Origin: Mesorhizobium sp. B4-1-4
GTDB taxonomy: Bacteria; Pseudomonadota; Alphaproteobacteria; Rhizobiales; Rhizobiaceae
Length of the DNA: 64,000 bases
Direction: 5' to 3'
Assembly (NCBI RefSeq): GCF_006439395.2
Contig: NZ_CP083950.1
Location: forward strand, 2,108,001 to 2,172,000
Shown here: positions 17,128 to 26,676 of the stretch, piece after piece
Layout: the number at the start of each line of letters is the position of its first letter
How positions within the stretch are numbered: the first letter of the stretch is position 1
The notes under the pieces: model-generated
Databases searched by the model: none
The model's input: only the letters and a program-made list of their open reading frames with translations
What the model was told of the DNA's origin: nothing
Translations under genes and position numbers: made by a program

Positions 17128-18651
17128 CTATTCGAGATAAGTCGAGGGATCGACCGGGGCCGAGTTCTTGCGCACTTCGAAGTGCAGCTTCGGCGAGTCC
17201 GTCGTGCCGCTCATGCCCGAGAGTGCGATTTCCTGGCCGCGCTTGACCTTCTGGCCGCGCTGCACCTCGATCGAGCTGGCATGGCCGTAGACGGTGACCA
17301 GACCGTTCTCGTGGCGCACCAGCACCGTATTGCCGAATTCCTTGAGCCCGTCGCCGGCATAGATGACGACGCCGTTCTCGGCCGCTTTGATCGGCGTTCC
17401 CGTGGGCACGGCGATGTCGACGCCGTCCCTGCCGGATCCGAAGCCGGAGATCACCCGGCCGCGCACCGGCCAGCGCATCTTGCCGATGCCCGTGGCATCC
17501 GGCGCCACCGCCTCGTCGTCCTCGGCCTGCTGGATGACCTTCGCATCCTTCTTCGGCGGCGTGTAGGATGCCAGCGTTTCCGACGGCGTGGCCTTTGCGG
17601 CGGGCTGCGTGGTGGCCGTGGTCACCGGGTCGACCTTGGCCGGCTTTGCGCTGGCGACTGTCGCGGTTCCACCGGCCGGCACCTTCAGGGTCTGGCCGAT
17701 CTTGAGCAAGCCATCTTTCATGCCGTTGGCCTGCTTCAGGGCAACGACGCCAACGCCGGTCTTCCTGGCGATCGAGGACATCGTGTCGCCGGACTGGACC
17801 GTATAGGTGCCGGCGAGGCCAGCCTTGGCCACCTGCGCTGGCTTGGGCTCCTTGGGCTGGCTTGTGGCGGCCGACGCATCGACCTGAGCCGCGGACTTGC
17901 CCTCCTTGACCTTCGGCTGCTGCGGCAGAACGGCGACCTTGTCCGGCGCGGTGGCCGGCAGGTCGTGCTTGCCGTCCTTGGCCGGCTTCGCATCAGCGAC
18001 CTTCGATTCAGCCTTGCTCGAATAGGCATAGGCCGGGATGACGATCTTCTGACCGGTCTTCAGCCCCTTGGTCGGGCTCAGGCCATTCGCCTTCATGATG
18101 ACATCGGCCGGCACCTTGTAGTGCGCCGCCAGGCCGGAAATGGTTTCGCCGTCCCGGACGACGATCTCGGTCGCGTGCGGCCGGCCGGCCTCAGCCATCT
18201 TCGGCTCGTCGGGCTGGGCATTTTTGAATGGCTTCGCGGCCGGCGCGACGGTGCCGGTTGTCGTCCTGTCGACATGGGGAGCGGGCCGAGCCAGGGCCGG
18301 CGCCGATGCGACACGCACCGGATTGGCGGCGGGCGCGAGCGCTGGAGCGGCCTGGGCTGAAACCGGCGGCGGCAACGGCCGGCTCGAAACCGGTTCAAGG
18401 CTGGAGCGGGCGACCGATTGCGTGTGGCTGCCGTCGAGCGGGGCTGCCGAGACGTCGCCCGGATAGGGCTGTACGGCATCCTGCTTGTTGATGATCGCGC
18501 GCTGATTGTTGGTCGAGGAAGTAAAGACGTCGTCGACACTGTTGAACCGCGAAGCCTGGGAACTGCACCCGGCGGCCGCGCCTGCAATCATGAGAACAGC
18601 GCAGCCCCGCGCCAGATTGCGACTGTTTGCCTTCAAAACATTGAGTTGCAT
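17128..18651 (-). CDS. nlpD: NlpD-like lipoprotein with LysM and degenerate LytM domains
   Basis: A 507-residue envelope protein with a lipoprotein signal (AVLMIAGAAAGC, lipobox cysteine near residue 29). Two LysM peptidoglycan-binding domains lie at about 160-205 and 280-325, joined by Pro/Ala/Lys-rich linkers, and a LytM/M23 domain occupies the last 115 residues. The usual first zinc ligand His is absent (GRDGVDIAVP), as in E. coli NlpD, so it probably activates an amidase rather than cutting peptidoglycan. The order surE-pcm-nlpD matches the enterobacterial order and supports the name. Start at 18651 gives a good signal peptide. Confidence 0.8.
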   Translation of the reverse strand: MQLNVLKANSRNLARGCAVLMIAGAAAGCSSQASRFNSVDDVFTSSTNNQRAIINKQDAVQPYPGDVSAAPLDGSHTQSVARSSLEPVSSRPLPPPVSAQAAPALAPAANPVRVASAPALARPAPHVDRTTTGTVAPAAKPFKNAQPDEPKMAEAGRPHATEIVVRDGETISGLAAHYKVPADVIMKANGLSPTKGLKTGQKIVIPAYAYSSKAESKVADAKPAKDGKHDLPATAPDKVAVLPQQPKVKEGKSAAQVDASAATSQPKEPKPAQVAKAGLAGTYTVQSGDTMSSIARKTGVGVVALKQANGMKDGLLKIGQTLKVPAGGTATVASAKPAKVDPVTTATTQPAAKATPSETLASYTPPKKDAKVIQQAEDDEAVAPDATGIGKMRWPVRGRVISGFGSGRDGVDIAVPTGTPIKAAENGVVIYAGDGLKEFGNTVLVRHENGLVTVYGHASSIEVQRGQKVKRGQEIALSGMSGTTDSPKLHFEVRKNSAPVDPSTYLE

Positions 18652-18816
18652 CGCACTAACCCGCACAAACTCTGCACCAACTGGTCAGGATTAAAGCGCG
18701 TTAATGTTACTGGTCGGTTAACCCTATGGAATCCGACATAAATTTTCTTAAAATATTTGGGGCGGCCGATCATGCACTTCGGCAGGCTGAAATGGCGGGC
18801 AACGCCTGACGAAAAG

Positions 18817-19470
18817 CTACATCACCGCTGCCAGGCTGCGCAGGATCGGCTGCAGGCGCACAAGACCGATGTCCTCGCGCTCGAAACGGCTGCCGACCTT
18901 GGTCAGCTTGGCCAGCACCTGCTCGCCCTCCTCCGGGCCGATCGGTGCGATGACGATGCCGCCACTCGACAATTGGTCGAGCAGAAAGCGCGGCAGGCTG
19001 TCGAAAGCCGCCCAAGCGACGATGCGATCGAACGGTCCTTCAGCGGGCAAACCGGCGGAACCGTCGGCCTGGCGCGCGATGGCGTTGCTGATACCGAGCG
19101 CGTCGAAGCGCTGTTTTGCCTGTTCGGCCAGGGTCTTGTAGCGATCTACGGTAACGATGCGCGCGGCAAGCCGCGAAATCACCGCAGCGGTGTAGCCCGA
19201 GCCGGTGCCGATCTCGAGCACACGATTGCTGGGCTCGATGGCAAGTGCCGCGATCACCGCCGCCTGCATGTCGGCGCCTTCGATCGCCTCGCCGCATTCG
19301 ATCGGTAACATTCGGTCGGACCAGGCGATCTGGTGGAAGTGGGGCGCCAGGAAACCGCGCCGTGGTGTCGCCTCGAAAGCCGCGATCAGCGCCTTCGGCA
19401 CGGTCCCCCTGCCGCGCAGGCGTAGCAGGAAACCGGCGAAGCCTTCGCGATCGTCGATGCCATGGTTCAT
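18817..19470 (-). CDS. pcm: Protein-L-isoaspartate O-methyltransferase
   Basis: A 217-residue S-adenosylmethionine-dependent enzyme that starts repair of isoaspartyl residues in aged proteins. Motif I is [16 protein letters not shown]; the family's substrate region reads [11 protein letters not shown], where E. coli has a PIGxGQTIS-like segment. Its ATG overlaps the surE stop by four bases, so translation is coupled. A second, more distant Pcm-like gene lies at 45499-46167. Confidence 0.92.
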   Translation of the reverse strand: MNHGIDDREGFAGFLLRLRGRGTVPKALIAAFEATPRRGFLAPHFHQIAWSDRMLPIECGEAIEGADMQAAVIAALAIEPSNRVLEIGTGSGYTAAVISRLAARIVTVDRYKTLAEQAKQRFDALGISNAIARQADGSAGLPAEGPFDRIVAWAAFDSLPRFLLDQLSSGGIVIAPIGPEEGEQVLAKLTKVGSRFEREDIGLVRLQPILRSLAAVM

Positions 19471-20228
19471 GCAAGCGCCTTGCTCAGCTGGTCACGGATC
19501 TCATGCGCGGTGAGGTCGAGCTGCAACGGCGTCACCGACACCAGACGGTTGCGCAGGGCAAAAAGGTCGGTGCCCTGCTTGCCTTCAACCGGCTCGCGGC
19601 CGAAGCGCAGCCAATAGTAAGGCAGGCCACGGCCGTCGCGACGTTCGTCGACCCAGAGGCTGTGCACCAGCTTGCCCTGTGTGGTGACCACAGTACCGGC
19701 GACTTCCTCGGGAAGGCAGTTCGGAAAATTGACATTGAGCAGCACGCCGTCGGGCAGCGGCGTCGCGACGAGCTTCTTCAGCAGCGCCGGCGCCAGCGCC
19801 TCGGTGGTCTCGTAAGGAACGACGCGGTCCTCGCCGACATAGCTGTAGCCCTGGCTGAGAGCGATCGACCTGATGCCGAGCAGCGCGCCTTCCATGGCGC
19901 CGGCGACGGTTCCCGAATAAGTGACGTCGTCGGCGATGTTGGCGCCCGAATTGATGCCGGACAGGATCAGGTCGGGTGCGCCGGGCAGGATCTTCTTGAC
20001 GCCCATGATGACGCAATCGGTCGGCGTGCCCCGCACGGCAAAGTGCTTTTCGCCGATCTTGCGCAGCCGCAGCGGCTCCGAGATCGACAGCGAATGCGCG
20101 TAGCCGGACTGGTCCTGCTCCGGCGCCACCACCCAGACATCGTCGGACAGCGTACGGGCGACGCGCTCGAGCGATGCCAGCCCCTCGGCATGAATGCCGT
20201 CGTCGTTGGTCAGAAGGATGCGCATCAT
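19467..20228 (-). CDS. surE: 5'/3'-nucleotidase SurE
   Basis: A 253-residue metal-dependent phosphatase of nucleoside monophosphates. The N-terminal [12 protein letters not shown] supplies the metal-binding Asp pair, and [19 protein letters not shown] is the second family motif. It overlaps serS by four bases upstream and pcm by four bases downstream, forming a tightly coupled serS-surE-pcm unit that continues into the nlpD-like gene. Confidence 0.95.
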   Translation of the reverse strand: MMRILLTNDDGIHAEGLASLERVARTLSDDVWVVAPEQDQSGYAHSLSISEPLRLRKIGEKHFAVRGTPTDCVIMGVKKILPGAPDLILSGINSGANIADDVTYSGTVAGAMEGALLGIRSIALSQGYSYVGEDRVVPYETTEALAPALLKKLVATPLPDGVLLNVNFPNCLPEEVAGTVVTTQGKLVHSLWVDERRDGRGLPYYWLRFGREPVEGKQGTDLFALRNRLVSVTPLQLDLTAHEIRDQLSKALA

Positions 20229-21529
20229 TTCGATTCGATCTTTTCCAGGCCGCCCATGTAAGGCCGCAGCACTTCAGGAATAGTTACGCTGCCATCCTCA
20301 TTCTGGTAGTTTTCGATGACAGCTATGAGGGCGCGGCCGACAGCGGTGCCCGAACCGTTGAGCGTGTGGACGAAACGGTTGCCCTTGCCGTCCTTGTCCT
20401 TGTAGCGGGCATCCATGCGGCGCGCCTGGAAATCGCCGCAGACCGAGCAGGAGGAAATTTCGCGGTACGCATTCTGGCCGGGCAGCCAGACCTCGATGTC
20501 GTAGGTCTTGCGCGCGCCAAACCCCATGTCGCCGGTGCACAGAACCACGGTGCGGAACGGCAGCTCCAGCCGCTTCAGCACTTCCTCGGCGCATTGCGTC
20601 ATCCGCTCATGTTCGGCGAGTGATGAGTCCTGGTCGGTGATCGATACAAGCTCGACCTTGTAGAACTGGTGCTGGCGCAGCATGCCGCGCGTGTCGCGCC
20701 CGGCCGACCCCGCTTCAGACCGGAAGCACGGCGTCAGCGCCGTGTAGCGCAACGGCAGTTTCTCATGCGCGGTGATTTCTTCACGCACAAGGTTGGTGAG
20801 CGGCACCTCGGCGGTGGGGATGAGGCCAAGCCTGCCCTCCCCGTGCGGCGTGAAGAACAGATCCTCCTCGAATTTCGGCAACTGGTTGGTGCCGAAAAGC
20901 ACCTCGTCCCGCACCATCAGCGGCGGGATCACTTCCTCATAGCCATGCTCGGTCGTGTGCAGGTCGAGCATGAATTGGCCGATCGCCCGTTCCATCCGCG
21001 CCAGTCCGCTCTTCAGCACGGTGAAGCGCGAGCCCGACAGCTTCGCCGCCCGCTCGAAATCCATCATGCCGAGCGCTTCGCCGACCTCGAAATGCTCCTT
21101 CACCCAGTTCGGCCGCGTCGGCAGCTTGCCGACGACATGCCTGACAACATTGTCGTGCTCGTCCTTGCCGACAGGCACATCATCGAGCGGCACGTTGGGC
21201 AGCACCGCCAGCGCGTCGTTCAGCGCCTTGTCGAGCTCGCGTTCGCGCGCCTCGCCATTCTGGATGAAGGTTTTTATCTCGCCGACTTCGGCTTTCAGTT
21301 TTTCGGCAAGGGCGGCATCGCCCGAACGCATGGCGTTGCCGATCTCCTTCGAGGCGGCGTTGCGGCGCTCCTGCTTGGTCTGCAGCTCGGTGACATGTTC
21401 GCGCCGCGCCTCATCGCTGGCGATCAACCCGTCGACAGTGGATTGCGCCTCGCCCGCCGGCCACGAGCGCTTGGTGAGCGCCTCGACAAGGGCTTTCGGG
21501 TTGTCGCGAATCCATCTGATGTCGAGCAT
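20225..21529 (-). CDS. serS: Seryl-tRNA synthetase
   Basis: A 434-residue class II aminoacyl-tRNA synthetase. The N-terminal long coiled-coil arm (about 30-105) binds the tRNA-Ser variable arm. Motif 2 includes [21 protein letters not shown], and motif 3 is [18 protein letters not shown]. The substrate loop [15 protein letters not shown] is intact. It begins the serS-surE-pcm cluster downstream of tatC. Confidence 0.96.
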   Translation of the reverse strand: MLDIRWIRDNPKALVEALTKRSWPAGEAQSTVDGLIASDEARREHVTELQTKQERRNAASKEIGNAMRSGDAALAEKLKAEVGEIKTFIQNGEARERELDKALNDALAVLPNVPLDDVPVGKDEHDNVVRHVVGKLPTRPNWVKEHFEVGEALGMMDFERAAKLSGSRFTVLKSGLARMERAIGQFMLDLHTTEHGYEEVIPPLMVRDEVLFGTNQLPKFEEDLFFTPHGEGRLGLIPTAEVPLTNLVREEITAHEKLPLRYTALTPCFRSEAGSAGRDTRGMLRQHQFYKVELVSITDQDSSLAEHERMTQCAEEVLKRLELPFRTVVLCTGDMGFGARKTYDIEVWLPGQNAYREISSCSVCGDFQARRMDARYKDKDGKGNRFVHTLNGSGTAVGRALIAVIENYQNEDGSVTIPEVLRPYMGGLEKIESK

Positions 21530-21549
21530 GGTTTATCCGTCCTCAGGTA

Positions 21550-21592
21550 GCATGTCGCCCAAGTGCGCAGCGGTTTTGGGACAACGGCATGC
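21550..21592. repeat. Palindromic intergenic repeat, copy 1
   Basis: Outer arms GCATGTCG and its imperfect complement flank AGCGGTTTTGGGACAACG. A near-identical copy lies at 23393-23441. Two copies within 1.9 kb in the tat-serS region suggest a dispersed rhizobial repeat family. Confidence 0.6.
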
Positions 21593-21599
21593 AAAGCAA

Positions 21600-21640
21600 A
21601 AACTGAAACGCATCGCCTTGATGGCGATGCGTTTCAGTTT
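21600..21640. repeat. Perfect 18-bp hairpin between tatC and serS
   Basis: Arms 21600-21617 and 21623-21640 are perfectly complementary with loop TTGAT. The left arm starts with AAA, so on the minus strand the stem ends in TTT. It could terminate or attenuate tatC transcription or stabilise its 3' end. Confidence 0.5.
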
Positions 21641-21731
21641 GAGGGGCGTAAACCGCATCCTTGATCGATGCAAGATGAGGCTGGGCGGCGGTTGTCGTTT
21701 TCCGCCGCTGTCTCGGGCCTGGCTGCGTGCG

Positions 21732-22607
21732 TTACGAAGCTGCCGGCGCTGGAGGTTCGTCCGGTGTCTTGTCCGCGACGGTCTCGCCTGCCTCCTGCTT
21801 CTCGCGCGCCATGCGCTCGCGCGCCTGGCTGCGTTCGATCAGCCGGGACGACCAGATGGCGACCTCGTAGAGTAGGATGGTCGGGATGGCGAGACCGATC
21901 TGGCTCATCGGATCGGGCGGCGTCAGCACGGCGGCGACGACAAAGGCGATGACGATCGCCCATTTGCGCTTCTCGGCCAGCGCCTTGGACGACAGCATGC
22001 CGACGCGCGTCATCAGGCTGGTCACCACCGGCAGCTGGAACACCAGGCCGAAGGAAAATATCAGCGTCATGATCAGGCTGAGATATTCCGACACTTTCGG
22101 CAACAGCGAAATCTGCACCTGCTCGTCGGTACCGGCCTGCTGCATGGCAAGGAAGAACCACATCACCATCGGCGTGAAGAAGAAATAGACCAGCGAAGCG
22201 CCCATCAGGAACAGGACGGGCGACGCGATCAGGAACGGCAGGAAGGCGTTGCGCTCGTTCTTGTAGAGACCGGGGGCGATGAATTTGTAGATCTGCGTGG
22301 CGATCAGCGGAAACGCGATGACCATACCGCCGAACATGGCGAGCTTGACCTGGGTGAAGAAGAATTCCTGCGGCGCGGTATAGATCAGCTCGACCTTGTG
22401 CGGATCGAGCCCGGCCCATTTCGTCGCCCATTTGAAGGGGACAACCAGCAGGTTGAACAACCGCTTGGCGAAGAAGAAGCACACCAGGAAGGCAACGAAG
22501 AAACCCCCGAGCGACCAGATCAGTCGGCGACGCAATTCGATGAGATGCTCGATCAGCGGCGCAGACGATTTTTCGATCTCGTCTTTTTCCTTGTCCGAAA
22601 CGCTCAC
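21732..22607 (-). CDS. tatC: Twin-arginine translocase subunit TatC
   Basis: A 291-residue inner membrane protein with six predicted helices. It is the receptor for twin-arginine signal peptides. The conserved N-terminus APLIEHLIELRRRLIWSL carries the helix before TM1, and LMGASLVYFFFTPMVMWFF and the TM5 region (VAAVLTPPDPMSQ) are typical. The C-terminal 40 residues are a Glu/Pro/Ala-rich tail. It overlaps tatB by four bases. Confidence 0.96.
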   Translation of the reverse strand: MSVSDKEKDEIEKSSAPLIEHLIELRRRLIWSLGGFFVAFLVCFFFAKRLFNLLVVPFKWATKWAGLDPHKVELIYTAPQEFFFTQVKLAMFGGMVIAFPLIATQIYKFIAPGLYKNERNAFLPFLIASPVLFLMGASLVYFFFTPMVMWFFLAMQQAGTDEQVQISLLPKVSEYLSLIMTLIFSFGLVFQLPVVTSLMTRVGMLSSKALAEKRKWAIVIAFVVAAVLTPPDPMSQIGLAIPTILLYEVAIWSSRLIERSQARERMAREKQEAGETVADKTPDEPPAPAAS

Positions 22608-23374
22608 TTGGCGGCTCCCGACGTCTTCCTGGTCACCGGCTTCGCCGGAGCAGGTTTCGGTTCGGCTTTCGCCCCAGCCTTTGCAGCTGTCGCCTTTGCA
22701 GCAGTCGCCTTGGCGGCAGCGGGCTTCATCGCGGCGGTCTCAGGCTTTGCCGCCGTCACGGGCTTTGCCGACGCCTTGGGCGCTGGTGCGGCTTTTGCCG
22801 TCACCGCCTTCGCGGGTGTCGAGGCCTTCGACGGCTCTTTTGCCTCCGGCGCCGTCCTGGCGGCCTTCTTTGCCGCAGGTGCCTTCGGCGCCACGGCAGG
22901 TTCCGTGGATGCCGGCACCGCCGAAGCATCGGTCATTGCCGGAAAAATCGGCGTTGTCGGCGCGGCATCTGGCCCGTTGACACCAGGCATTTCCGTCGCA
23001 CCGTTCTTCAACGGCTCGGCCGCCTGCGGCGTCGAGGCGGCAGGTGCCGCCGGATCAGCGGCCGGCTTCGGCTTCATCGCCGCGTCGACGCCGGCGCGCA
23101 CATCGGCCGCCGCCTGCTCGAACGGATTGAGCTGCTTGCGGATCTCTGCAACCGGGCTGAGGCCCCTGAGCTCGTCGACCGATTTCTTGACGTCGTCGAG
23201 CTCGGCTTCCTTCAGCGCCTCGTTGAACTGTTTCTGGAAGTCGGCCGCCATGGTGCGCAGCTTCGCCGTCGTGCGGCCGAAGGTGCGCAGCATGTTGGGC
23301 AAATCCTTCGGCCCGACGACCACGATCATGACGATCGCGATCACCAGCATTTCGGTCCAGCCGACTTCAAACAT
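22604..23374 (-). CDS. tatB: Twin-arginine translocase subunit TatB
   Basis: A 256-residue protein with the short N-terminal helix of TatB (MFEVGWTEMLVIAIVMIVVV) and the hinge GPKDLPNMLR. A long Ala/Lys/Pro/Thr-rich cytoplasmic tail follows, common in rhizobial TatB. It binds signal peptides with TatC. It lies between tatA and tatC in one operon. Confidence 0.94.
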   Translation of the reverse strand: MFEVGWTEMLVIAIVMIVVVGPKDLPNMLRTFGRTTAKLRTMAADFQKQFNEALKEAELDDVKKSVDELRGLSPVAEIRKQLNPFEQAAADVRAGVDAAMKPKPAADPAAPAASTPQAAEPLKNGATEMPGVNGPDAAPTTPIFPAMTDASAVPASTEPAVAPKAPAAKKAARTAPEAKEPSKASTPAKAVTAKAAPAPKASAKPVTAAKPETAAMKPAAAKATAAKATAAKAGAKAEPKPAPAKPVTRKTSGAAK

Positions 23375-23392
23375 GGCTATCAGTTCCGACTA

Positions 23393-23441
23393 GTGCTTGT
23401 CGCCCGAAAGTGCGAAGCGGTTTTGGGACAACGACATGCAC
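23393..23441. repeat. Palindromic intergenic repeat, copy 2
   Basis: This copy shares GTCGCCC and AGCGGTTTTGGGACAACG with the copy at 21550-21592. It lies in the tatA-tatB gap. Confidence 0.6.
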
Positions 23442-23459
23442 AAAGCAACACCGTTGGGC

Positions 23460-23681
23460 TCAGCTCTTGCTGACTTTTTCCTTGGCTGCCGAAACGGTTT
23501 CGTCGGCGCGGTGCTCGACGGTACGCTTGTCGTCGGCAACGTCGTCGTCGGCCATGCCCTTCTTGAAGCTCTTGATGCCCTTGGCCATGTCGCCCATCAG
23601 CTCCGGAATCTTGCCGCGGCCGAACACCAGAAGCACGATGACCAGCACGATCATCCAGTGCCAAATTGAAAATGAACCCAT
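23460..23681 (-). CDS. tatA: Twin-arginine translocase pore subunit TatA
   Basis: A 73-residue protein. One N-terminal membrane helix ([14 protein letters not shown]) is followed by [20 protein letters not shown], the TatA amphipathic helix, and a charged tail. It oligomerises to form the Tat conduit. It is the first gene of the tatABC set, 86 bases before tatB, with a palindromic repeat in the gap. Confidence 0.95.
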   Translation of the reverse strand: MGSFSIWHWMIVLVIVLLVFGRGKIPELMGDMAKGIKSFKKGMADDDVADDKRTVEHRADETVSAAKEKVSKS

Positions 23682-23860
23682 AGCAAATCTCTCTCGAATG
23701 TTTTCCCTGGCGATGATCTATGCGTTTTCGCGTTGGGATTCAAACACAACCGCGACAGAGTTTATGAAAGGCTGGCGGATGTCACGCATTTTCGGCGAAG
23801 CGGCCCGCTACCAAACGGCGCATGTAAAGCCGGAAAGCAGCTTTTGATAGGCGCCCGTGG

Positions 23861-24628
23861 TCAATCTTCCGTGACGCGCGGCGTCAGCAGGCCGAGTTCC
23901 TCGAGATCGATGTCGGTCAACGGATCCTCGTCCTCGCTCAGCACGTCGGGGTCGGCCGGCGGCAGCGGGATCGAGAAATTCGACGGCATGCGGCCCGAAA
24001 GCAGGCCGGCGCCCTTCAATTCCTCCATGCCGGGAAGATCACGGATTTCCTCGAGCGCAAAATGGTCAAGGAAGGTTTCGGTGGTGCCATAAGTGACGGG
24101 ACGGCCAGGCGTTTTGCGACGGCCGCGCATACGCACCCATTCCGTCTCCAGCAGCGTGTCGAGTGTGCCTTTCGAGGTTTCGACACCACGGATGTCCTCG
24201 ATCTCGGCGCGCGTCACCGGCTGGTGATAGGCAATGATCGCCAGCACTTCGAGCGCGGCCCGCGACAGCTTGCGCTGCTGCACCGTGTCGCGGCTCATCA
24301 GGAAGGCAAGATCGCCGGCGGTGCGGAACGCCCAGGCATCGCCGACCCGGACCAGATTGACGCCGCGCCGGGCGTAGATCTGCTGCAATTCCACCATCGC
24401 AAGCGCGATGTTGATGCCATCTGGAAGGCGTGCGGCAAGCTGCTTTTCGCTGACCGGTTCGGCACTGGCGAAGACGATCGCCTCGGCCATGCGCATGGCC
24501 TCGGCCATGTGCAGGCGCTCGGCCGGATTCTGTTCCGGATTCAGGGCTGAAGCCTGGTCGAGTTCGCCCTCTTCCTGCTCCTCGTCCACCTTGAACGGGA
24601 TAACCGAAGCGTTGGCGCGTTCGCTCAT
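23861..24628 (-). CDS. scpB: Segregation and condensation protein B
   Basis: A 255-residue protein with two winged-helix domains (about 20-200). It binds ScpA in the SMC-ScpAB condensin that compacts chromosomes. RGVETSKGTLDTLLETEWVRMRGRRKTPGRPVTYGTT contains the conserved GRPxxYGTT segment. Its ATG overlaps the scpA stop by four bases. Acidic N- and C-terminal extensions are longer than in Bacillus. Confidence 0.93.
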   Translation of the reverse strand: MSERANASVIPFKVDEEQEEGELDQASALNPEQNPAERLHMAEAMRMAEAIVFASAEPVSEKQLAARLPDGINIALAMVELQQIYARRGVNLVRVGDAWAFRTAGDLAFLMSRDTVQQRKLSRAALEVLAIIAYHQPVTRAEIEDIRGVETSKGTLDTLLETEWVRMRGRRKTPGRPVTYGTTETFLDHFALEEIRDLPGMEELKGAGLLSGRMPSNFSIPLPPADPDVLSEDEDPLTDIDLEELGLLTPRVTED

Positions 24629-25458
24629 GATGCCACCTCGACTGGCTTGATTGTCTGTGCGCGGTGGTCGCGCAGATAGATCGGCGCGAACACCTGGTCC
24701 TGCCGCATATCCATTTTGCGCTCGCGCACCAGCTCCAGTGTCGCTGCGAATGAGCTGGCGATGGCCGTGCGCCGCTCTTCCGGGCTGGTCAGATACTGGA
24801 TGAGGAAGCTGTCGAGCGCCGTCCAGTCCCGCAGCGAGCCGATCAGCCGCGTCAGGATATCTCGGGCATCCTTGAGCGACCAGACACCGCGCCTGGCGAT
24901 CGTCACATTGGTGATCGCCTGCTTCTGCCGCTGCTGCGCATAAGTGGTCAAAAGGTCGTAGAGCGAGGCCGAGTAAGAGTTGCGCTTCTCGATGATGACC
25001 ATCTCCGGCATGCCGCGCGCGAACACGTCGCGGCCGAGTCGGTTGCGATTGACGAGACGCGCCGCCGCGTCGCGCATGGCCTCGAGCCGCTTCAGCCGGA
25101 ATTGCAGCACCGCCGCCAGTTCCTCGCCGCTTTCACCCTCCTCGCCCGGCTGCTTGGGGATCAAAAGCTTCGATTTCAGGAACGCCAGCCATGCCGCCAT
25201 CACCAGGTAGTCGGCGGCAAGCTCGAGGCGCAGCGCCCTCGCCGTCTCGACAAAGGCCAGATATTGCTCGGCCAGCGCAAGGATGGAAATGCGCGCCAGG
25301 TCGACCTTCTGGTTGCGGGCAAGATGCAGCAGGAGATCGAGCGGACCTTCGAACCCGGCGACGTCAACCACCAGCGACGGATCGCCGGTCAGCCGTGAAT
25401 CGTCATTCTCGGCCCACAGGCGGTCCATCGGGGCCTTGCTCTCCAATGTTTCCGCCAC
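24625..25458 (-). CDS. scpA: Segregation and condensation protein A (kleisin)
   Basis: A 277-residue kleisin. The N-terminal SMC-binding block FEGPLDLLLHLARNQKVDLARISILALAEQYL is split by the family pattern GPLDLLL and is unmistakable. A C-terminal winged helix follows. It bridges SMC heads and recruits ScpB. It is coupled to scpB by overlap and lies 21 bases downstream of nagZ. Confidence 0.93.
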   Translation of the reverse strand: MAETLESKAPMDRLWAENDDSRLTGDPSLVVDVAGFEGPLDLLLHLARNQKVDLARISILALAEQYLAFVETARALRLELAADYLVMAAWLAFLKSKLLIPKQPGEEGESGEELAAVLQFRLKRLEAMRDAAARLVNRNRLGRDVFARGMPEMVIIEKRNSYSASLYDLLTTYAQQRQKQAITNVTIARRGVWSLKDARDILTRLIGSLRDWTALDSFLIQYLTSPEERRTAIASSFAATLELVRERKMDMRQDQVFAPIYLRDHRAQTIKPVEVAS

Positions 25459-25479
25459 AGTCCTTCCACTTCCTCTTGG

Positions 25480-26499
25480 TCAGGCCACCGCATCGAAATA
25501 GGTGGCGAATTCAGCGCGTATCTCGGTTTCCTCGGCCGTGTCGCTTTTGCTGATATAGGTCATCGCCCGCTTTGCGCGCTCCAGCGACTTGCCCTCAAGC
25601 CCCCGGGTGCGCGATGCGATGCCCGCCATCTCCTCGAAAACGCCGTTGCAGTGAAGGACCAGATCGCAGCCCGCCGCAAGGATCGAGGCCGCCTTTGTCG
25701 GGAAATCCCCAGAAAGTGCCTTCATCGAAGTGTCGTCGCTCATCAGGAGCCCGTCAAAGCCGATGTCGCGGCGAATGATCTCGTCGATGACCTTGCCGGA
25801 CGTCGTTGCCGGATTCTTGGGATCGATGGCGCTGTAGACGACATGCGCGGTCATCGCCATCGGCAGATGGTTAAGCTCCCTGAACGGAGCGAAATCATGC
25901 CGCTGCAGGTCGCTGAGCGAAGCGTCGACTGTAGGCAACTCGAAGTGCGTGTCGGCAAAGGCCCTGCCATGGCCCGGAATATGTTTCATGACAGGCAGCA
26001 CGCCGCCCGACATCAGGCCTTCGGCCGTGGCGCGGCCAAGTTCGATGACCGCGCGCGGCTCCTTGCCATAGGCGCGCGCGCCGATGACATCGCTGGCACC
26101 TTCGATCGGCACGTCGAGCACCGGCAGGCAATCTGCTGTGATGCCGTAGCGCAGCAGGTCAAAAGCGTGCAGGCGCGCCATCAGCCAGGCCGCACGGGCG
26201 CCGGCGTCGTGATCGTCGCGCCACAGCGCGCCAAGCGCGCCGCCCGCCGGATAGTTTGGCGCCAGCGGTGGCCGAAGGCGTTGCACCCTGCCGCCTTCCT
26301 GGTCGATGAACACCAGCGCATCCGGACGCCCGATGCAGTCGCGCATCTCGGCGACCAGATCACGGATCTGCTCGGTCTCGCTAATGTTGCGGGCAAACAG
26401 GATGAAGGCCCAGGGGCATTCATTGCGATAGAAGTTGATTTCTTCGCGGGTGAGCGATTTCCCGGCACAGCCGAGGATCATGGATTTTGATTCGGTCAT
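25480..26499 (-). CDS. nagZ: Beta-N-acetylhexosaminidase NagZ
   Basis: A 339-residue glycoside hydrolase family 3 enzyme that removes GlcNAc from anhydro-muropeptides in cytoplasmic wall recycling. The substrate-binding and catalytic signature VMKHIPGHGRAFADTH (His in the flexible loop) is intact, as is the Asp nucleophile region FDGLLMSDDTSMKAL. It has no signal peptide. It lies between the SPOR gene and scpA, the common alphaproteobacterial order. Confidence 0.93.
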   Translation of the reverse strand: MTESKSMILGCAGKSLTREEINFYRNECPWAFILFARNISETEQIRDLVAEMRDCIGRPDALVFIDQEGGRVQRLRPPLAPNYPAGGALGALWRDDHDAGARAAWLMARLHAFDLLRYGITADCLPVLDVPIEGASDVIGARAYGKEPRAVIELGRATAEGLMSGGVLPVMKHIPGHGRAFADTHFELPTVDASLSDLQRHDFAPFRELNHLPMAMTAHVVYSAIDPKNPATTSGKVIDEIIRRDIGFDGLLMSDDTSMKALSGDFPTKAASILAAGCDLVLHCNGVFEEMAGIASRTRGLEGKSLERAKRAMTYISKSDTAEETEIRAEFATYFDAVA

Positions 26500-26626
26500 G
26501 GCTGGAGTCTAAGGCCTCGCGCGATCAAAGGGAATCGTCTCGGCTCGCAGGCCGCGACCACAAGATATGCTCCCACATGAAAAACGGGCACATGAAAAAG
26601 CCGGGCGCATAGGGGCAGCCTATACG

Positions 26627-26659
26627 AAAACCGGCGCGGCCTTGGGCCGCGCCGGTTTT
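26627..26659. terminator. Strong hairpin terminator after the SPOR gene
   Basis: A perfect 15-bp stem (26627-26641 with 26645-26659) and a three-base loop, rich in GC with A/T ends. It can act in both directions and lies about 18 bases past the SPOR gene stop. Confidence 0.85.
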
Positions 26660-26676
26660 TGAATGGTTATCGGCGT

